From an uncultured Desulfobacteraceae bacterium (GTDB lineage Bacteria; Desulfobacterota; Desulfobacteria; Desulfobacterales; UBA5852): a stretch of DNA of 64,000 bases. How positions within the stretch are numbered: the first letter of the stretch is position 1; each line of letters begins with the position of its first letter. Below the pieces are notes generated by a model. That model was not told where the DNA came from. It saw only the letters and a list, made by a program, of their open reading frames with translations, and did not search any database. Position numbers and translations under genes: made by a program. The stretch covers positions 186,001 through 250,000 of the forward strand of contig CAJXSL010000006.1 in the NCBI GenBank assembly GCA_913060875.1. The letters run 5' to 3'. Below are positions 17,549 through 27,412 of the stretch, in pieces.

Positions 17549-19003
17549 CTACGGGCTGGCAGTAAGCTGACGCGGACGGACTTCGATGCGAACCCGAATA
17601 CTGTTTTTTTGGCCCGGAACCAGCCGCAGAGAGGCCGGCACCAGGGCTACGGCCGTTCGCAGTTCCCCGGATTGCTTTAAACCGTCCACCGGTACTTTGG
17701 CGGTATAGATTGTTTTCATTCCATTGAGCATCAGCTGACCACCGATCACCTCAACGGTAGCCGGTTCGAGTTGAACCGAATCCACCAAAATATCAGGCGG
17801 CAGGGTGCCGGCCCAGTCAACCTGGACCGGCAGTTTTTTTTGTCCCAGGGCATCCACCGTGATGTCAACGCTGGTGGGTTCCACTTTTTTCAGCATGGCG
17901 CCCGGGGGGAGGATGATATCGTCCTCCGTGATGGTCAGACTATTGCGGCCCGGGACGGCCTTGCTGAGGTCGAAGCGCACCTTTATCTGGTTGGGATCAA
18001 GCCGGCTTATGAGTTGCAGGGATCCACTCAACTGGATCCGAACCGAGGTACTGGACGTTTCGATAATTTCCAGGCGGGCATCCCGTTTGGTGTATTCGAT
18101 GGGCACTTCCACAGTGGTCAGGCTGCGCACGAACCCCAGCGAAAAACTGTACCAGACGCTGCTGACGACGACGATCGAGAGAAAAAAAGCGACGGCTGCT
18201 GCCATTCTGTCATTGGACTGCCGTTGGGATGCGCCAACGGCCATGCCCGTATGGCGGCGCAGACGGTGCTCCAGAGCGGTTGCATCTTTAACGTTTTCAA
18301 TGTGGCCCCCATGGGCGATGGCGACTTCCCCCCGCTCTTCGGAAACGATCAGCACCAGGGCATCCGAGCGTTCGGTCAAGCCGATGGCAGCGCGGTGGCG
18401 CGTGCCGAACTCCATGGGCAGATCGGAACGTTCCGTAAGGGGCAGGATCGCCGCCACCCGGTTGATCTGGTTGCCCTGGATCACGGCGGCACCGTCATGG
18501 ACGGGATTGTCCGGCCAGAAAATACTTTCGATCATTTCGCGGGATACCTGGCCATTCCAGGAGACACTGTTCTGGATGGCGGCATCCACGGATTGACGCC
18601 CCGGCAGAACGATGAGGGCGCCAATGCGCTTGCGGGCCAGGTGATAGACACTCCCGGCGATGATCTCCACTGGTGTGACAACCGGTTTGGTCGATACATG
18701 CCACAGGATATCTTTGATGCCCTTTGATTGGAACAGACTGCGAATTTCGTAGCGAAAGACGATCAGGACACCGATCGCCGTCAATGCCGCGATTCCCTGG
18801 AGGACCGTGTGGGTCAGGATCATGCTGGATACGGCCACAATTTGCTGGACAATCAGCAGAAGAAAAATAAAGACGACGATCAAAAAAAGACGGGTGCCAC
18901 GCAGGACGATATAAAGGCGGAAAAGAATATAGCTGTTGAGCAGAATATCCAGGATGTCCTGCCAGCGGATGATCGAAAGAAGTTTTTCCAGGAAGAGGGT
19001 CAT
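17549..19003 (-). CDS. Diadenylate cyclase CdaA fused to YbbR (CdaR-like) regulator
   Basis: 484 aa. Makes cyclic di-AMP from two ATP at the inner membrane. Residues 1-85 hold about three membrane helices. The DAC domain spans about 100-245 with DGA at 170-172 and RHR at 202-204, the catalytic signatures. A further membrane helix at about 268-285 leads into a C-terminal extracytoplasmic part (290-484) with at least two YbbR-like repeats. In Firmicutes CdaA (about 270 aa) and its YbbR regulator CdaR are separate adjacent genes; here they are one chain. The upstream DUF2914 gene ends 4 bases before this start, so they form an operon. Confidence 0.85.
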   Translation of the reverse strand: MTLFLEKLLSIIRWQDILDILLNSYILFRLYIVLRGTRLFLIVVFIFLLLIVQQIVAVSSMILTHTVLQGIAALTAIGVLIVFRYEIRSLFQSKGIKDILWHVSTKPVVTPVEIIAGSVYHLARKRIGALIVLPGRQSVDAAIQNSVSWNGQVSREMIESIFWPDNPVHDGAAVIQGNQINRVAAILPLTERSDLPMEFGTRHRAAIGLTERSDALVLIVSEERGEVAIAHGGHIENVKDATALEHRLRRHTGMAVGASQRQSNDRMAAAVAFFLSIVVVSSVWYSFSLGFVRSLTTVEVPIEYTKRDARLEIIETSSTSVRIQLSGSLQLISRLDPNQIKVRFDLSKAVPGRNSLTITEDDIILPPGAMLKKVEPTSVDITVDALGQKKLPVQVDWAGTLPPDILVDSVQLEPATVEVIGGQLMLNGMKTIYTAKVPVDGLKQSGELRTAVALVPASLRLVPGQKNSIRVRIEVRPRQLTASP

Positions 19004-19007
19004 CGCA

Positions 19008-19451
19008 TCAGTCCGTTATGCTGAAACGCAGAATACGGAGAAGGTTGCCATCGGCATCGCGAACTTCAACGCGCCAGGGCCCCTTGTCGGCTTCGCGGAG
19101 TTGGATGCTGCTGACCGAAGACCATCGCGGGGTTTTTAATACCAGTTTTTTGCGGAATACCAACCTGTCCCGCCGTATCCAGTCATGAAAGATGCTGGTG
19201 CGCTCCGGCACATGGTCGAAAGCGGTGAAACACATAATGCTGCCGACGTTGACCGAAAAAATAACGCTCGGATTGAGGGGCTTGAAAGCCTCTAACGTTT
19301 CGCAGATCACGGCTTCTGCTAGATGGAGTTGATCATTTGGAGGAGAGGCGGCCTTAAAAGCAGAAGGGGGGGTGTCCTCTTGCGCTGCCAGACCTGCGGG
19401 AAACAGCATCACCGCCAGGACCAATGTAATTATGAATCCTATTTTCGCCAT
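19008..19451 (-). CDS. Exported DUF2914 protein
   Basis: 147 aa. Signal peptide at residues 1-22 (hydrophobic core, cleavage after GLAA). The remainder matches the DUF2914 family: FSVNVGSIMCFTAF and a following HDWIRRD segment, ending in an immunoglobulin-like strand pattern (WRVEVRDADGNLL). Function is unknown. It sits directly upstream of the diadenylate cyclase fusion and downstream of pfaA. Confidence 0.7.
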   Translation of the reverse strand: MAKIGFIITLVLAVMLFPAGLAAQEDTPPSAFKAASPPNDQLHLAEAVICETLEAFKPLNPSVIFSVNVGSIMCFTAFDHVPERTSIFHDWIRRDRLVFRKKLVLKTPRWSSVSSIQLREADKGPWRVEVRDADGNLLRILRFSITD

Positions 19452-19570
19452 GGGTTATTCATGACCAGATTGCCGGAGATGTCAAGCCCCTTATCGGCAA
19501 GGGACGCGCCATGGCGTCATAAGTCTTTGAAAAACGTTGTTCGTCTTCCGTCGTTGCCGAAAGCCCTTCC

Positions 19571-22500
19571 TCATCGGCCGGATGCATAGCGTTCCGGCTT
19601 GAAGGCCTGAATCAAGCGGTCTTCCATTACGGCTTCATAGCCGGTAATTTGGGCCAACACGCTGCCGGTCTGATCGAGAAAGGTGACATCGCCCACAAAT
19701 TTGTGACGGGAAACGTCCTGTACCGACAAAACCGCCTGGATCGGATGGGAGGGGAACCGGCGGCAGTACTGCCGGTAGGATGCGCTGTAGCTGGGCAGGG
19801 ATACACAACCGGTTTCTTCGTAGCACCAGAGGCTGGCCATCTGAAACGCGCAATCCAGAACGAGGGGATCGGCGATCCAGTGATTACGGGGCGGTTTTTG
19901 AATCCAGACACTGGGGGCTGGAGCGGTATCCAAGTCGGCGAGCATGCCCTCGGGTGTGCAGGTTCGGATTTGGCGTATGCCCTGAAGGTTTTGGCCGTGA
20001 AAAAGGACGTCGGCATAAATCTGGGCAACATCACGACGGTAACCCGCATTGATCAAATTCGCCGGGATTTCAAAAGATGGCGGCGCTGGAAGGGTTTCCG
20101 CCAAAATGGCGGTCGATTTGGCATGGATCACTTCGGCACCATCCACCAGACCGTCGCGGAGCTCAAGCTTGACCGCAATGCCGTTGGGATGCGATGTGGC
20201 CGGAGCAGCCAGAACGCGAATCGGCCGCTGACGATTTTCCAGCACAATGCCCTTCAGCAGGCGCATATCATCAAAACCGGCCAGTTGCAGCCCGGGGTTG
20301 TTGTGCAAGGCGCCATGGCCAAACCACTCCGCCATCAAGGCAAACGGTACCACCGGCTTGGTGTCAAGACGATGATGGTCAAGAATCGGATAGCGCTCCA
20401 GTGACAATTCACTGAGGTATGCGGTGCTGAGACCTCGAACTGGCTTTTCGTCGGGAATTCCGGGAACGTCAGGGGCTGCGGATCGGACGGATACGGTGTC
20501 GGCACTGGACGGCAGTTCCGAACCAATGACAACCTCAACTGCCTCACGACTCCCGGCGGTCATTTCTTTCAAGAAGGCCGCGGCGCCCTGTTCAACCGGA
20601 ATCAGCGGGATCTTCTTGGCCTGGAAAGACTTCTTAAGGGACGCATCGACCATGCCGCCGTCCCAGGGGCCCCAGTTGATGGCACGCACGGTGCAATTCT
20701 TGCGCTGTGCGGCTTCAGCGACCGCGACCTTGTTGAGAACTTCATTGGCCACGGCATAGTCCACCTGTCCGATATTGCCGAAGCGCGCGGCGACGGATGA
20801 GAACAGGATGATATAGCGCAGAGGATCTTCGCGGGTCGCCGCCAGGAGATTCTCCAACCCTTGGACCTTGGTGTCGAAAACCTGTTGGAATTCCTCCGGC
20901 GTTTTATCGAGGATCCGTTTGTCGCGCAGAATGCCGGCGCCGTGCACCAATGCTTTAATTGGGCCGTGGACCAGGCGGACGTCGTTCAAAACGGCCCTGA
21001 CCTTGTCCGCATCGCGTACATCCAGCGAAAAATAGCGGGCTTCCGCACCCGTTGCTTTGATCCTGGCCAGGTTGGCGCTGATTTCACGATTGCTGTGGTA
21101 GCGGCGGTAGGCCTTCTCAACGGCCATCGGCGTTGGCGGAGCTGTGGCAAAATCGTTGGCAATGATGGCTTTTTTGATATCCGCTTCCGCCTCCAGACCC
21201 TGCAGCCATGATGGCTCATCAAAAGGCCTGGGCGATCGCCCCAGGAGCACCAGGTTCAGCGCCCGGTGGCGGGACAGTGTTTCTGCTGCGGCCGCGGTGA
21301 CCCCACGGGCACCGCCTGTAAGAACCACGACGTCACCATCTTCAAGCTCCAGGGGAGGATCGGTACGGTCGTCGATGGGAGCCGGATGCAAGGCCAGGGT
21401 AACGCGGCGGTCACGCTGCCATCCCACCTCAACAGGTGCGTGGGGGACGGGCTGCAGCAGTTCCGCGACGATTTGCCGGGCGATGGCGGGGTTGTCCTGC
21501 CAGCCAGCGTCAATATCCAGGGCGCGGCAGGTCACCTCGGGCCACTCAATAGCGGCTGTTTTCATCAGGCCGGCCAGACCCCCCGGGTAGGGGTGCCGTC
21601 CGTTCAATCCGTCGACACCAAAGGTGCCATCCATGCGGCTGATACTGGCCAGAATCGCGCCACCCTCATGAGCGCTCGCCTGGAGGGCGTTTCCCAGGTG
21701 GCGCGTTAATTCAAATGCGTCGGCAATATAATGTTTGAGGTGATCCTGAGCCGCATCGCCGGGGTATTCCGTATCACAGAGTAAAATGAGGCCGGCGGCA
21801 TCCGGTAAGGCGTCGCGATGCTTGAGAATGTCGATGGAAATCTGGACGGTATGCAAGCCTTTGGCCGCAAGTTGATCGGCAAGGGCGTGGGATAGGCCCG
21901 CCTTGTCCGTGGTGATAAAAATTTTGCGGCTTTGGGGAATGGCGAGGACGGGCGCGGACGCTCGCGGTGTCTCAACGGCCTTCAACTCCCGGCGCAGAAG
22001 ACTCGCTTCGGGGGCTGCGGTTTCCGATGGGGGTATGGCCTGAGTTTGGGGGGCAGCCTGCGGCTCCGCTTCAGAACCAACCGCGTCTGAAGTGGTGTTA
22101 CCCCCTGCCAGGATGGCGGCAATCTGGGAAAGGGTTTTGATACCGGCCATGTCATCGGGGGCAATGGCCGGCAACAGGGGAAGCCGATCCTCCATGGCGG
22201 ATAGGATTTCCACGCGCTTGATGGAATCGATCCCCAGGTCAGCCTCGATATCCATGTCGCCCGAGAGCATATCTTCCGGGTAGCCCGTCAGTTCGCTAAC
22301 CACCGTCAGTAAAGCCGCCTGAACCGTTTCCAGCGGATTGTCTCCGGATTCTGGTTGTGGAGAGGATTCGGATGGCGGTCCGTCGGGAGGGAGCGCGCGG
22401 CTCTCACTGCTGCCAAGCCGGGCGGCAATCTGGCCGAGGGTTTTCAGTTCCGCCATTTCATCGGGGGCGATGGCCGGGAAATCGGCCAGACGATCTTCGA

Positions 22501-25500
22501 GGGCCGACAGGATTTCGACGCGCTTGATGGAATCGATGCCGAGATCGCTTTCCACGTCCATATCGAGGTTGAGCATTTCAACGGGATAGCCGGTCAGTTC
22601 GCTGACCACATCAAGAAGCGATTTGACGACATCCGTATGTGATCCCGTCTTTTCAGACGGTTCGGGTGGACGCGTAACGTTTTTCGCAGCCATGCCGGCT
22701 TGAGCTGTCGGTGAGCCGGCCAGGTAAGCCGCAACTTGGCCAAGGGTCTGGAACTCAGCAATAATATCCGGTGTGATAGGGGGCAGCGCGTCCAGTTTTT
22801 CTTCAATTTGGGATAGAATTTCCACCCGTTTGATGGAGTCGATTCCAAGATCGGATTCGATGTGCATGTCCATACCGAGCATATCCGCGGGATAACCGGT
22901 CAATTCACTGACCACTTCCAGGAGGGTCTGGGAAACAGCGTCGGGGTCGGCATCCAAGACGGGCGCCATGGGGCGCTGGGGCGGGATGGATTCTACCTCA
23001 GTCGGGGAGGGCGGCTGGTGCGGCAACGCTTTGGAAGAAGCAATAGATTCCTCACGGTGTGGGGACGGGTGGGATACAGCGGCAGCATCCGGCATTTCCG
23101 GTGTTACGGCAGTGGCGGCCACGGCGGGCATTGTTGCCGGGCTTTCGGGCGGCAGGGCGAAGCTGCCGCTCAGCGCCGTTTCGGCAAACCGACGGGAACT
23201 TTCCATCATTTCCTGCAGGGTTCGGCCGGCCTGTTGCTGGGTATCAAGGAATTTCTGGTGCGCTTCAACGGTCTGGGCCTGCAGCGATTGCAGGGATTCC
23301 AAGCCCTGTTGAACCACTTTAAGGGCATGCAATACGGGATGATTTTGATCGCTCACGGAAGGACTCTCATATCGTTTAGGGCTGCCGGGGTTGGCAGCGG
23401 TTGGTTTTTCGGTCCGGTTGTCTTCCCCCGATGTTGCGGGCGCGGACGAAACCAGCGAGGTTTCAGGGCGGTCCGCAACTGCGGCCGGGGAATGGGAACG
23501 GGGGATGGTTCCCGCTGCCGTTGAAGGCTTTTCCCTGGTCAATCGGGACTTGGATTCCGGTTTGGGGGCACGGTAATTGGCACCGGCAATGGGAATTCGC
23601 ATTTTGAGTTTGGGGGGTGGGTCCTCCTGGGATTCCCATTCGTCCCAGTTGATGGGGCAGCCCAGGGCGGCCAGTTGGCTCAGCAGGCGGGCAAGATCGG
23701 CGATGGCGAATTTTTTCCCGTTGCTGGCGTCCATGGCCAAGGCATGAAATGAGCGTCCTTTGAGAATGGCCCGCACCAGACCGGTGAGGACGGTTTTGGG
23801 GCCGACTTCAATGAAAATGCGGCCGTCATGGTTGTACAGGGCTTCAATTTCGCCGACAAAATTGACCGGATTGCGCAGATGATTGCCCAGCAGGGTACGA
23901 ATGGCATCCACGTCCGTCGGGTAAGGCTCTCCGGTGGTATTGCTGTAGACCGGCGTCGTGCCGGGTTGAAACGCAATGGACTGCAGGGCTGCGGCAAACG
24001 GCTCACGCGCACTTTCCACCAGTCGGCTGTGAAAAGCGGCCGATACCGGCAGGCGTACGGTCCGATACTTATGCGCCTTGCAAACCGCTTCGGCACGCTC
24101 GATACCGGCTATGTCTCCTGAAAGGATGCCCTGGTTGGGGCTGTTGCGGTTGGCCAATACAACGTCGAGGTTTTCGGCTTCCAGAAGGCGATCCAGATCA
24201 TCCAGCGGTGCTTTGACCGCCAGCATGGCGCCGTTGGGTTCGTCCGGGCGTCCTCCGGCTTCGGCCATAAGCCGCCCCCGCAGGGTGGACAGCTGGTGGA
24301 GGGTCGCTTCATCGATCCAGCCCGCGCTGTAAAGTGCAGTCAGCTCGCCATAACTGTGACCGCAGGTGGCATCCGGTGCGAGACCGAAGCGTCTTAGGAT
24401 TTTTTCCATGGCGACGCTGACCCCACCGATGGCCGGCTGGGCAACCGCGGTGTGGCGCAGGGCTTCTTCAAGTTGTTGGGACTTCTTCGTTTCTGAAAAT
24501 CGGGGATAGATGAGGTCCGTGAGCGGCTGGCTGGCAGCACAGGCCTGGGCAGCCGATTCCAGCGTTTCCATCGCTTCCGGAAACCAGGTTACCAGGTCGC
24601 GCCCCATGTGCAGATATTGACTGCCCTGGCCGGGGAATATGAACGCCACACGGCCGGGCTGGGCACCACTGCCGAAAAAACTTGACGGTGTCTGCCAGGC
24701 GGTTTCATCGGGGTTGCTTTCGAGAGCCTGGGCCGTGGCCGCCAAAACGGAATCGGTGTCCCAAACCGGCCCCTGGTTATCTTCGGTGCGGGTGAAAACC
24801 ATCACCAGCCGGAAAGCGGCGGCGGCTCCAAATGACGATCGGCTTTGACGTGCCAGGTAGGGCAGTTCGTCCGGAGGGCATTCGGAAAGCGTGTGGCGCA
24901 TGCTCTGGAAGTCGGAAGCCAACGCTTCCCGGGTGTCTGCCGAGAGGGCAACGATTTCGATGGAGCCGTCCCAGGCAACATCAGCTCTTTGGTCGCCATA
25001 TTCTTCCAGCACCACGTGATAATTACTGCCCCCGAAGCCGAATGCGCTTACCCCGGCACGCCGGGGGGTGTTGTCCGAACGAAACCAGGGGCGTGCCTGG
25101 GGGTTGACATACAAAGGGCTTTTCCCAAGTTCGAGATCGGGATCGGGTTCGTCCGCCTTGAGGGTCGGCGGCAAAACCTTGTTCTTGAGGGCCAGCACGG
25201 TTTTGATCAGGCCGGCCGCACCGGCGGCCGCCTTGGTGTGGCCGATCATGGACTTGACCGAACCCAGGGCGCAGCGGCGTGGGGTATCGGCATCGCCGAA
25301 AAGTTGTTTCAGGGCCTGGATTTCAATTTTGTCACCCACCCGGGTGCCGGTGCCATGGGCTTCGAGGAGGCCGATGGTATCCGGCGTGATTGCGGCAGTG
25401 CTGTAGGCCCGGCGCAGGGCATTCAGCTGGCCTTCGGCCCGCGGCGCATAGATGCTCTGGGATCTGCCGTCACTGCTGGAGCCGATCCCTTTGAGAACCG

Positions 25501-26398
25501 CCAGAATGTTGTCGCCATCGGCTTCGGCATCGGCCAGGCGTTTCATGACCAGAATGCCGATACCCTCTCCCAGCACGGTACCGTCGGCTTGCGCTGAGAA
25601 GGGGCGTGCATCCCCGGTCGGTGAAAGGATGTGTGTGCGCGCAAAGCACATGTGCATAAAAATGTCGTTGAGCGTATCCACGCCGCCGGTGACCACCATG
25701 CGGGAGCGGCCGGTATACAACTCCATCAGGGCAAGGCTGACAGCGCTCATGGAACTGGCGCAGGCCGCGTCGACAGCACAGTTGGTGCCGCCAAGATCAA
25801 GCCGGTTGCATATACGACCCGCAACGACGTTCCCCAGAAGACCGGGAAAGGAATTTTCCTGCCAGCCCACGAATTCGCTGGACAATTGTGCCATGACGGC
25901 CTGTGTTTTCTCCGGTCCGACACCGCAAGCTTCAAGCGCCCGCTTCCATTTGGGCCAGCTCAGCCGCGTGCTTAGGGGGATAACCAGCTCCTGGGTCCCG
26001 GTGACACCCAGAATGACCGCTGTGCGGTCTCGGTCGAAATCCGCATCTTCGCCGTAACCGGCCTGGTCGAGCGCCGCTTTGGCGGCCAGCAGCGCAAGAA
26101 TTTGCGAACTGTCAGTGGCTTCCAGGTTCGACGGCGGGATGCCGAACATGGTGGGGTCGAAGGGAATCGGGGATAAAAAACCGCCGCGCCGGCAATACAC
26201 ATGGTCAGGTTTGCTGGTGTCTTCCGTGTAGTAATCTTCCGGTGACCAATGCGTGGGGGGGACGTCGGATATGGCATCCTTGCCATGGTACAACAAGTGC
26301 CAAAAGGATTTTAAACCCGAAGCGTGTGGGAAGAAACACCCTAAACTGATGATGGCGACAGGGGACGGTGAGACGATTTGCGTATCGTTGACATCCAT
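19571..26398 (-). CDS. pfaA: PfaA-type PUFA synthase subunit (KS-AT-ACP3-KR-DH)
   Basis: 2275 aa. Iterative synthase subunit that elongates chains held on its own carrier domains. Ketosynthase: residues about 13-470 with Cys213 (DAACASS), His348 (EAHGTGT) and His387 (IGHTKA). Acyltransferase: about 585-900 with Ser682 in GHSYGE and His790. Three tandem acyl carrier domains with the phosphopantetheine serine in LGIDSIKRVEIL at residues 1188, 1290 and 1392. Ketoreductase: Rossmann motif LTGGARGVTAA near 1695. C-terminal PKS-type dehydratase (about 2010-2265) with HRLDTKPVVP (Thr where the family motif has Gly) and the Asp of DCAFQ. AAGGA lies 7 bases before the ATG. Three carriers is few; many PUFA synthases have five or more. 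Confidence 0.93.
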   Translation of the reverse strand: MDVNDTQIVSPSPVAIISLGCFFPHASGLKSFWHLLYHGKDAISDVPPTHWSPEDYYTEDTSKPDHVYCRRGGFLSPIPFDPTMFGIPPSNLEATDSSQILALLAAKAALDQAGYGEDADFDRDRTAVILGVTGTQELVIPLSTRLSWPKWKRALEACGVGPEKTQAVMAQLSSEFVGWQENSFPGLLGNVVAGRICNRLDLGGTNCAVDAACASSMSAVSLALMELYTGRSRMVVTGGVDTLNDIFMHMCFARTHILSPTGDARPFSAQADGTVLGEGIGILVMKRLADAEADGDNILAVLKGIGSSSDGRSQSIYAPRAEGQLNALRRAYSTAAITPDTIGLLEAHGTGTRVGDKIEIQALKQLFGDADTPRRCALGSVKSMIGHTKAAAGAAGLIKTVLALKNKVLPPTLKADEPDPDLELGKSPLYVNPQARPWFRSDNTPRRAGVSAFGFGGSNYHVVLEEYGDQRADVAWDGSIEIVALSADTREALASDFQSMRHTLSECPPDELPYLARQSRSSFGAAAAFRLVMVFTRTEDNQGPVWDTDSVLAATAQALESNPDETAWQTPSSFFGSGAQPGRVAFIFPGQGSQYLHMGRDLVTWFPEAMETLESAAQACAASQPLTDLIYPRFSETKKSQQLEEALRHTAVAQPAIGGVSVAMEKILRRFGLAPDATCGHSYGELTALYSAGWIDEATLHQLSTLRGRLMAEAGGRPDEPNGAMLAVKAPLDDLDRLLEAENLDVVLANRNSPNQGILSGDIAGIERAEAVCKAHKYRTVRLPVSAAFHSRLVESAREPFAAALQSIAFQPGTTPVYSNTTGEPYPTDVDAIRTLLGNHLRNPVNFVGEIEALYNHDGRIFIEVGPKTVLTGLVRAILKGRSFHALAMDASNGKKFAIADLARLLSQLAALGCPINWDEWESQEDPPPKLKMRIPIAGANYRAPKPESKSRLTREKPSTAAGTIPRSHSPAAVADRPETSLVSSAPATSGEDNRTEKPTAANPGSPKRYESPSVSDQNHPVLHALKVVQQGLESLQSLQAQTVEAHQKFLDTQQQAGRTLQEMMESSRRFAETALSGSFALPPESPATMPAVAATAVTPEMPDAAAVSHPSPHREESIASSKALPHQPPSPTEVESIPPQRPMAPVLDADPDAVSQTLLEVVSELTGYPADMLGMDMHIESDLGIDSIKRVEILSQIEEKLDALPPITPDIIAEFQTLGQVAAYLAGSPTAQAGMAAKNVTRPPEPSEKTGSHTDVVKSLLDVVSELTGYPVEMLNLDMDVESDLGIDSIKRVEILSALEDRLADFPAIAPDEMAELKTLGQIAARLGSSESRALPPDGPPSESSPQPESGDNPLETVQAALLTVVSELTGYPEDMLSGDMDIEADLGIDSIKRVEILSAMEDRLPLLPAIAPDDMAGIKTLSQIAAILAGGNTTSDAVGSEAEPQAAPQTQAIPPSETAAPEASLLRRELKAVETPRASAPVLAIPQSRKIFITTDKAGLSHALADQLAAKGLHTVQISIDILKHRDALPDAAGLILLCDTEYPGDAAQDHLKHYIADAFELTRHLGNALQASAHEGGAILASISRMDGTFGVDGLNGRHPYPGGLAGLMKTAAIEWPEVTCRALDIDAGWQDNPAIARQIVAELLQPVPHAPVEVGWQRDRRVTLALHPAPIDDRTDPPLELEDGDVVVLTGGARGVTAAAAETLSRHRALNLVLLGRSPRPFDEPSWLQGLEAEADIKKAIIANDFATAPPTPMAVEKAYRRYHSNREISANLARIKATGAEARYFSLDVRDADKVRAVLNDVRLVHGPIKALVHGAGILRDKRILDKTPEEFQQVFDTKVQGLENLLAATREDPLRYIILFSSVAARFGNIGQVDYAVANEVLNKVAVAEAAQRKNCTVRAINWGPWDGGMVDASLKKSFQAKKIPLIPVEQGAAAFLKEMTAGSREAVEVVIGSELPSSADTVSVRSAAPDVPGIPDEKPVRGLSTAYLSELSLERYPILDHHRLDTKPVVPFALMAEWFGHGALHNNPGLQLAGFDDMRLLKGIVLENRQRPIRVLAAPATSHPNGIAVKLELRDGLVDGAEVIHAKSTAILAETLPAPPSFEIPANLINAGYRRDVAQIYADVLFHGQNLQGIRQIRTCTPEGMLADLDTAPAPSVWIQKPPRNHWIADPLVLDCAFQMASLWCYEETGCVSLPSYSASYRQYCRRFPSHPIQAVLSVQDVSRHKFVGDVTFLDQTGSVLAQITGYEAVMEDRLIQAFKPERYASGR

Positions 26399-26735
26399 TG
26401 ATTGATCCTTGGAAACCCGAATGGATGCTTCACCTTAATCACCACCGCAGTCGGGGGCAACTACTGCGTGGCCGCGTTGCGATTGGGCAGAGAACATAAG
26501 CTTTTCCATGGGGATACGACAAGCCGTGGCCCGGCTGTCAATAGCCGTTCGATGCATTCTCCGCATGGTTGCCCCCATCCCGCCAATATATGATCAAGAA
26601 ACCGATTCGGGTATGCGTTTCAATACGATTCCAATGATTGTAAAGGTAGACCTATAAAGCAAAAAGCAAAGGATTGCAAGTTATTTAGGGGTATGCTATA
26701 GTTGTGATATTGATTATACAACAGGGCAGGTTACG
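26399..26735. other. Divergent intergenic region, pfaA / MerR-like regulator
   Basis: 337 bases separating divergently transcribed genes. It holds a promoter for the regulator at 26674-26702 and an imperfect palindrome at 26702-26721. The pfaA promoter must also lie here, but I cannot pick a clear minus-strand pair. Confidence 0.45.
26674..26702 (+). promoter_or_regulatory. Promoter of the MerR-like regulator
   Basis: TTGCAA at 26674-26679 and TATAGT at 26697-26702, 17-base spacer. Immediately downstream, 26702-26721 reads TTGTGATATTGATTATACAA, whose ends form an imperfect palindrome (TTGT...ACAA) and could be an operator. Confidence 0.5.
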
Positions 26736-27299
26736 ATGCTTAAATTTTATCTCAACCGGGAGTTGTCGGAACGTTTGGGCATTCCCCTGAATCGCTGGAA
26801 ACGATGGTCGCGGGAATTTTTGCCCCCGGATCCCTTGGGAGGGCTCCAATCGGGCTATGCCCGGCAATACAGTATCCGGGATGCATTCCACGTCTATCTG
26901 GCGGGCTATCTCGTCTCGGCGACCGGCTTTTCAATACCCGAAGCCCGGCTGGTCCTGAATGACCTGAAAACCTGGCTCAAAAAGAATATTATCGACAATC
27001 ACGAGGCGGGGGATGAGCGATTTAGCGATAGGGTCAAAAACCCTTTCAACGTTGAGCTACAGATTATTCCCACCCGTTGCAATGCTCCGCCGTCCTTTTC
27101 CTATCGCATTCGATCCCTGATCGAATGCCGGTCTTTTGCAAGGGATGATCAAACTTTCTACCAGGAAACGTTTATGGAAGAGGTCATCAAACCGGGCGAA
27201 TCGGTGAATAACGGATGCTACCCGACATGCCCGCAAAAGGTGGATCTTTCAACACTCGTAAGCTGTTTTTTCAAGCAGTTGGAGAATAATAAGGGGTAG
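26736..27299 (+). CDS. MerR-like helix-turn-helix regulator next to pfaA
   Basis: 187 aa. The N-terminal about 75 residues look like a MerR-type winged helix: helix-turn-helix at NRELSERLGIPLNRWKRW, then a wing segment and YSIRDAFHVYLAGYL. The C-terminal part (about 90-187) has no family I recognise and includes two cysteines in CYPTCP. It is divergent from pfaA and convergent with pfaD, so it is a candidate controller of the lipid synthase. Similar small regulators sit beside some pfa loci (PfaR in marine gammaproteobacteria), but I see no close resemblance to that protein. Confidence 0.6.
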   Translation: MLKFYLNRELSERLGIPLNRWKRWSREFLPPDPLGGLQSGYARQYSIRDAFHVYLAGYLVSATGFSIPEARLVLNDLKTWLKKNIIDNHEAGDERFSDRVKNPFNVELQIIPTRCNAPPSFSYRIRSLIECRSFARDDQTFYQETFMEEVIKPGESVNNGCYPTCPQKVDLSTLVSCFFKQLENNKG

Positions 27300-27412
27300 C
27301 TCGGTGGCCGTTCAACTTAATTAGTTGTTCGACTAATAATACAACTCAAGCCTCTTTTTCATGCGCCTGGTCGAGGTCTCCTTTGGCGATGCGGGGGCCG
27401 GGCAACGGGGCG
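27300..27412. terminator. Gap between convergent regulator and pfaD, with small hairpin
   Basis: A hairpin ATTAGT-TGTTCG-ACTAAT lies near 27323-27340 in AT-rich DNA just after the regulator stop. It may end both converging transcripts, but it lacks a strong T-run. Confidence 0.35.

Noticed and set aside
17771-18727. 318-codon plus-strand frame opposite the diadenylate cyclase
   Set aside because: Antisense shadow; the minus-strand frame carries clear DAC and YbbR domains.
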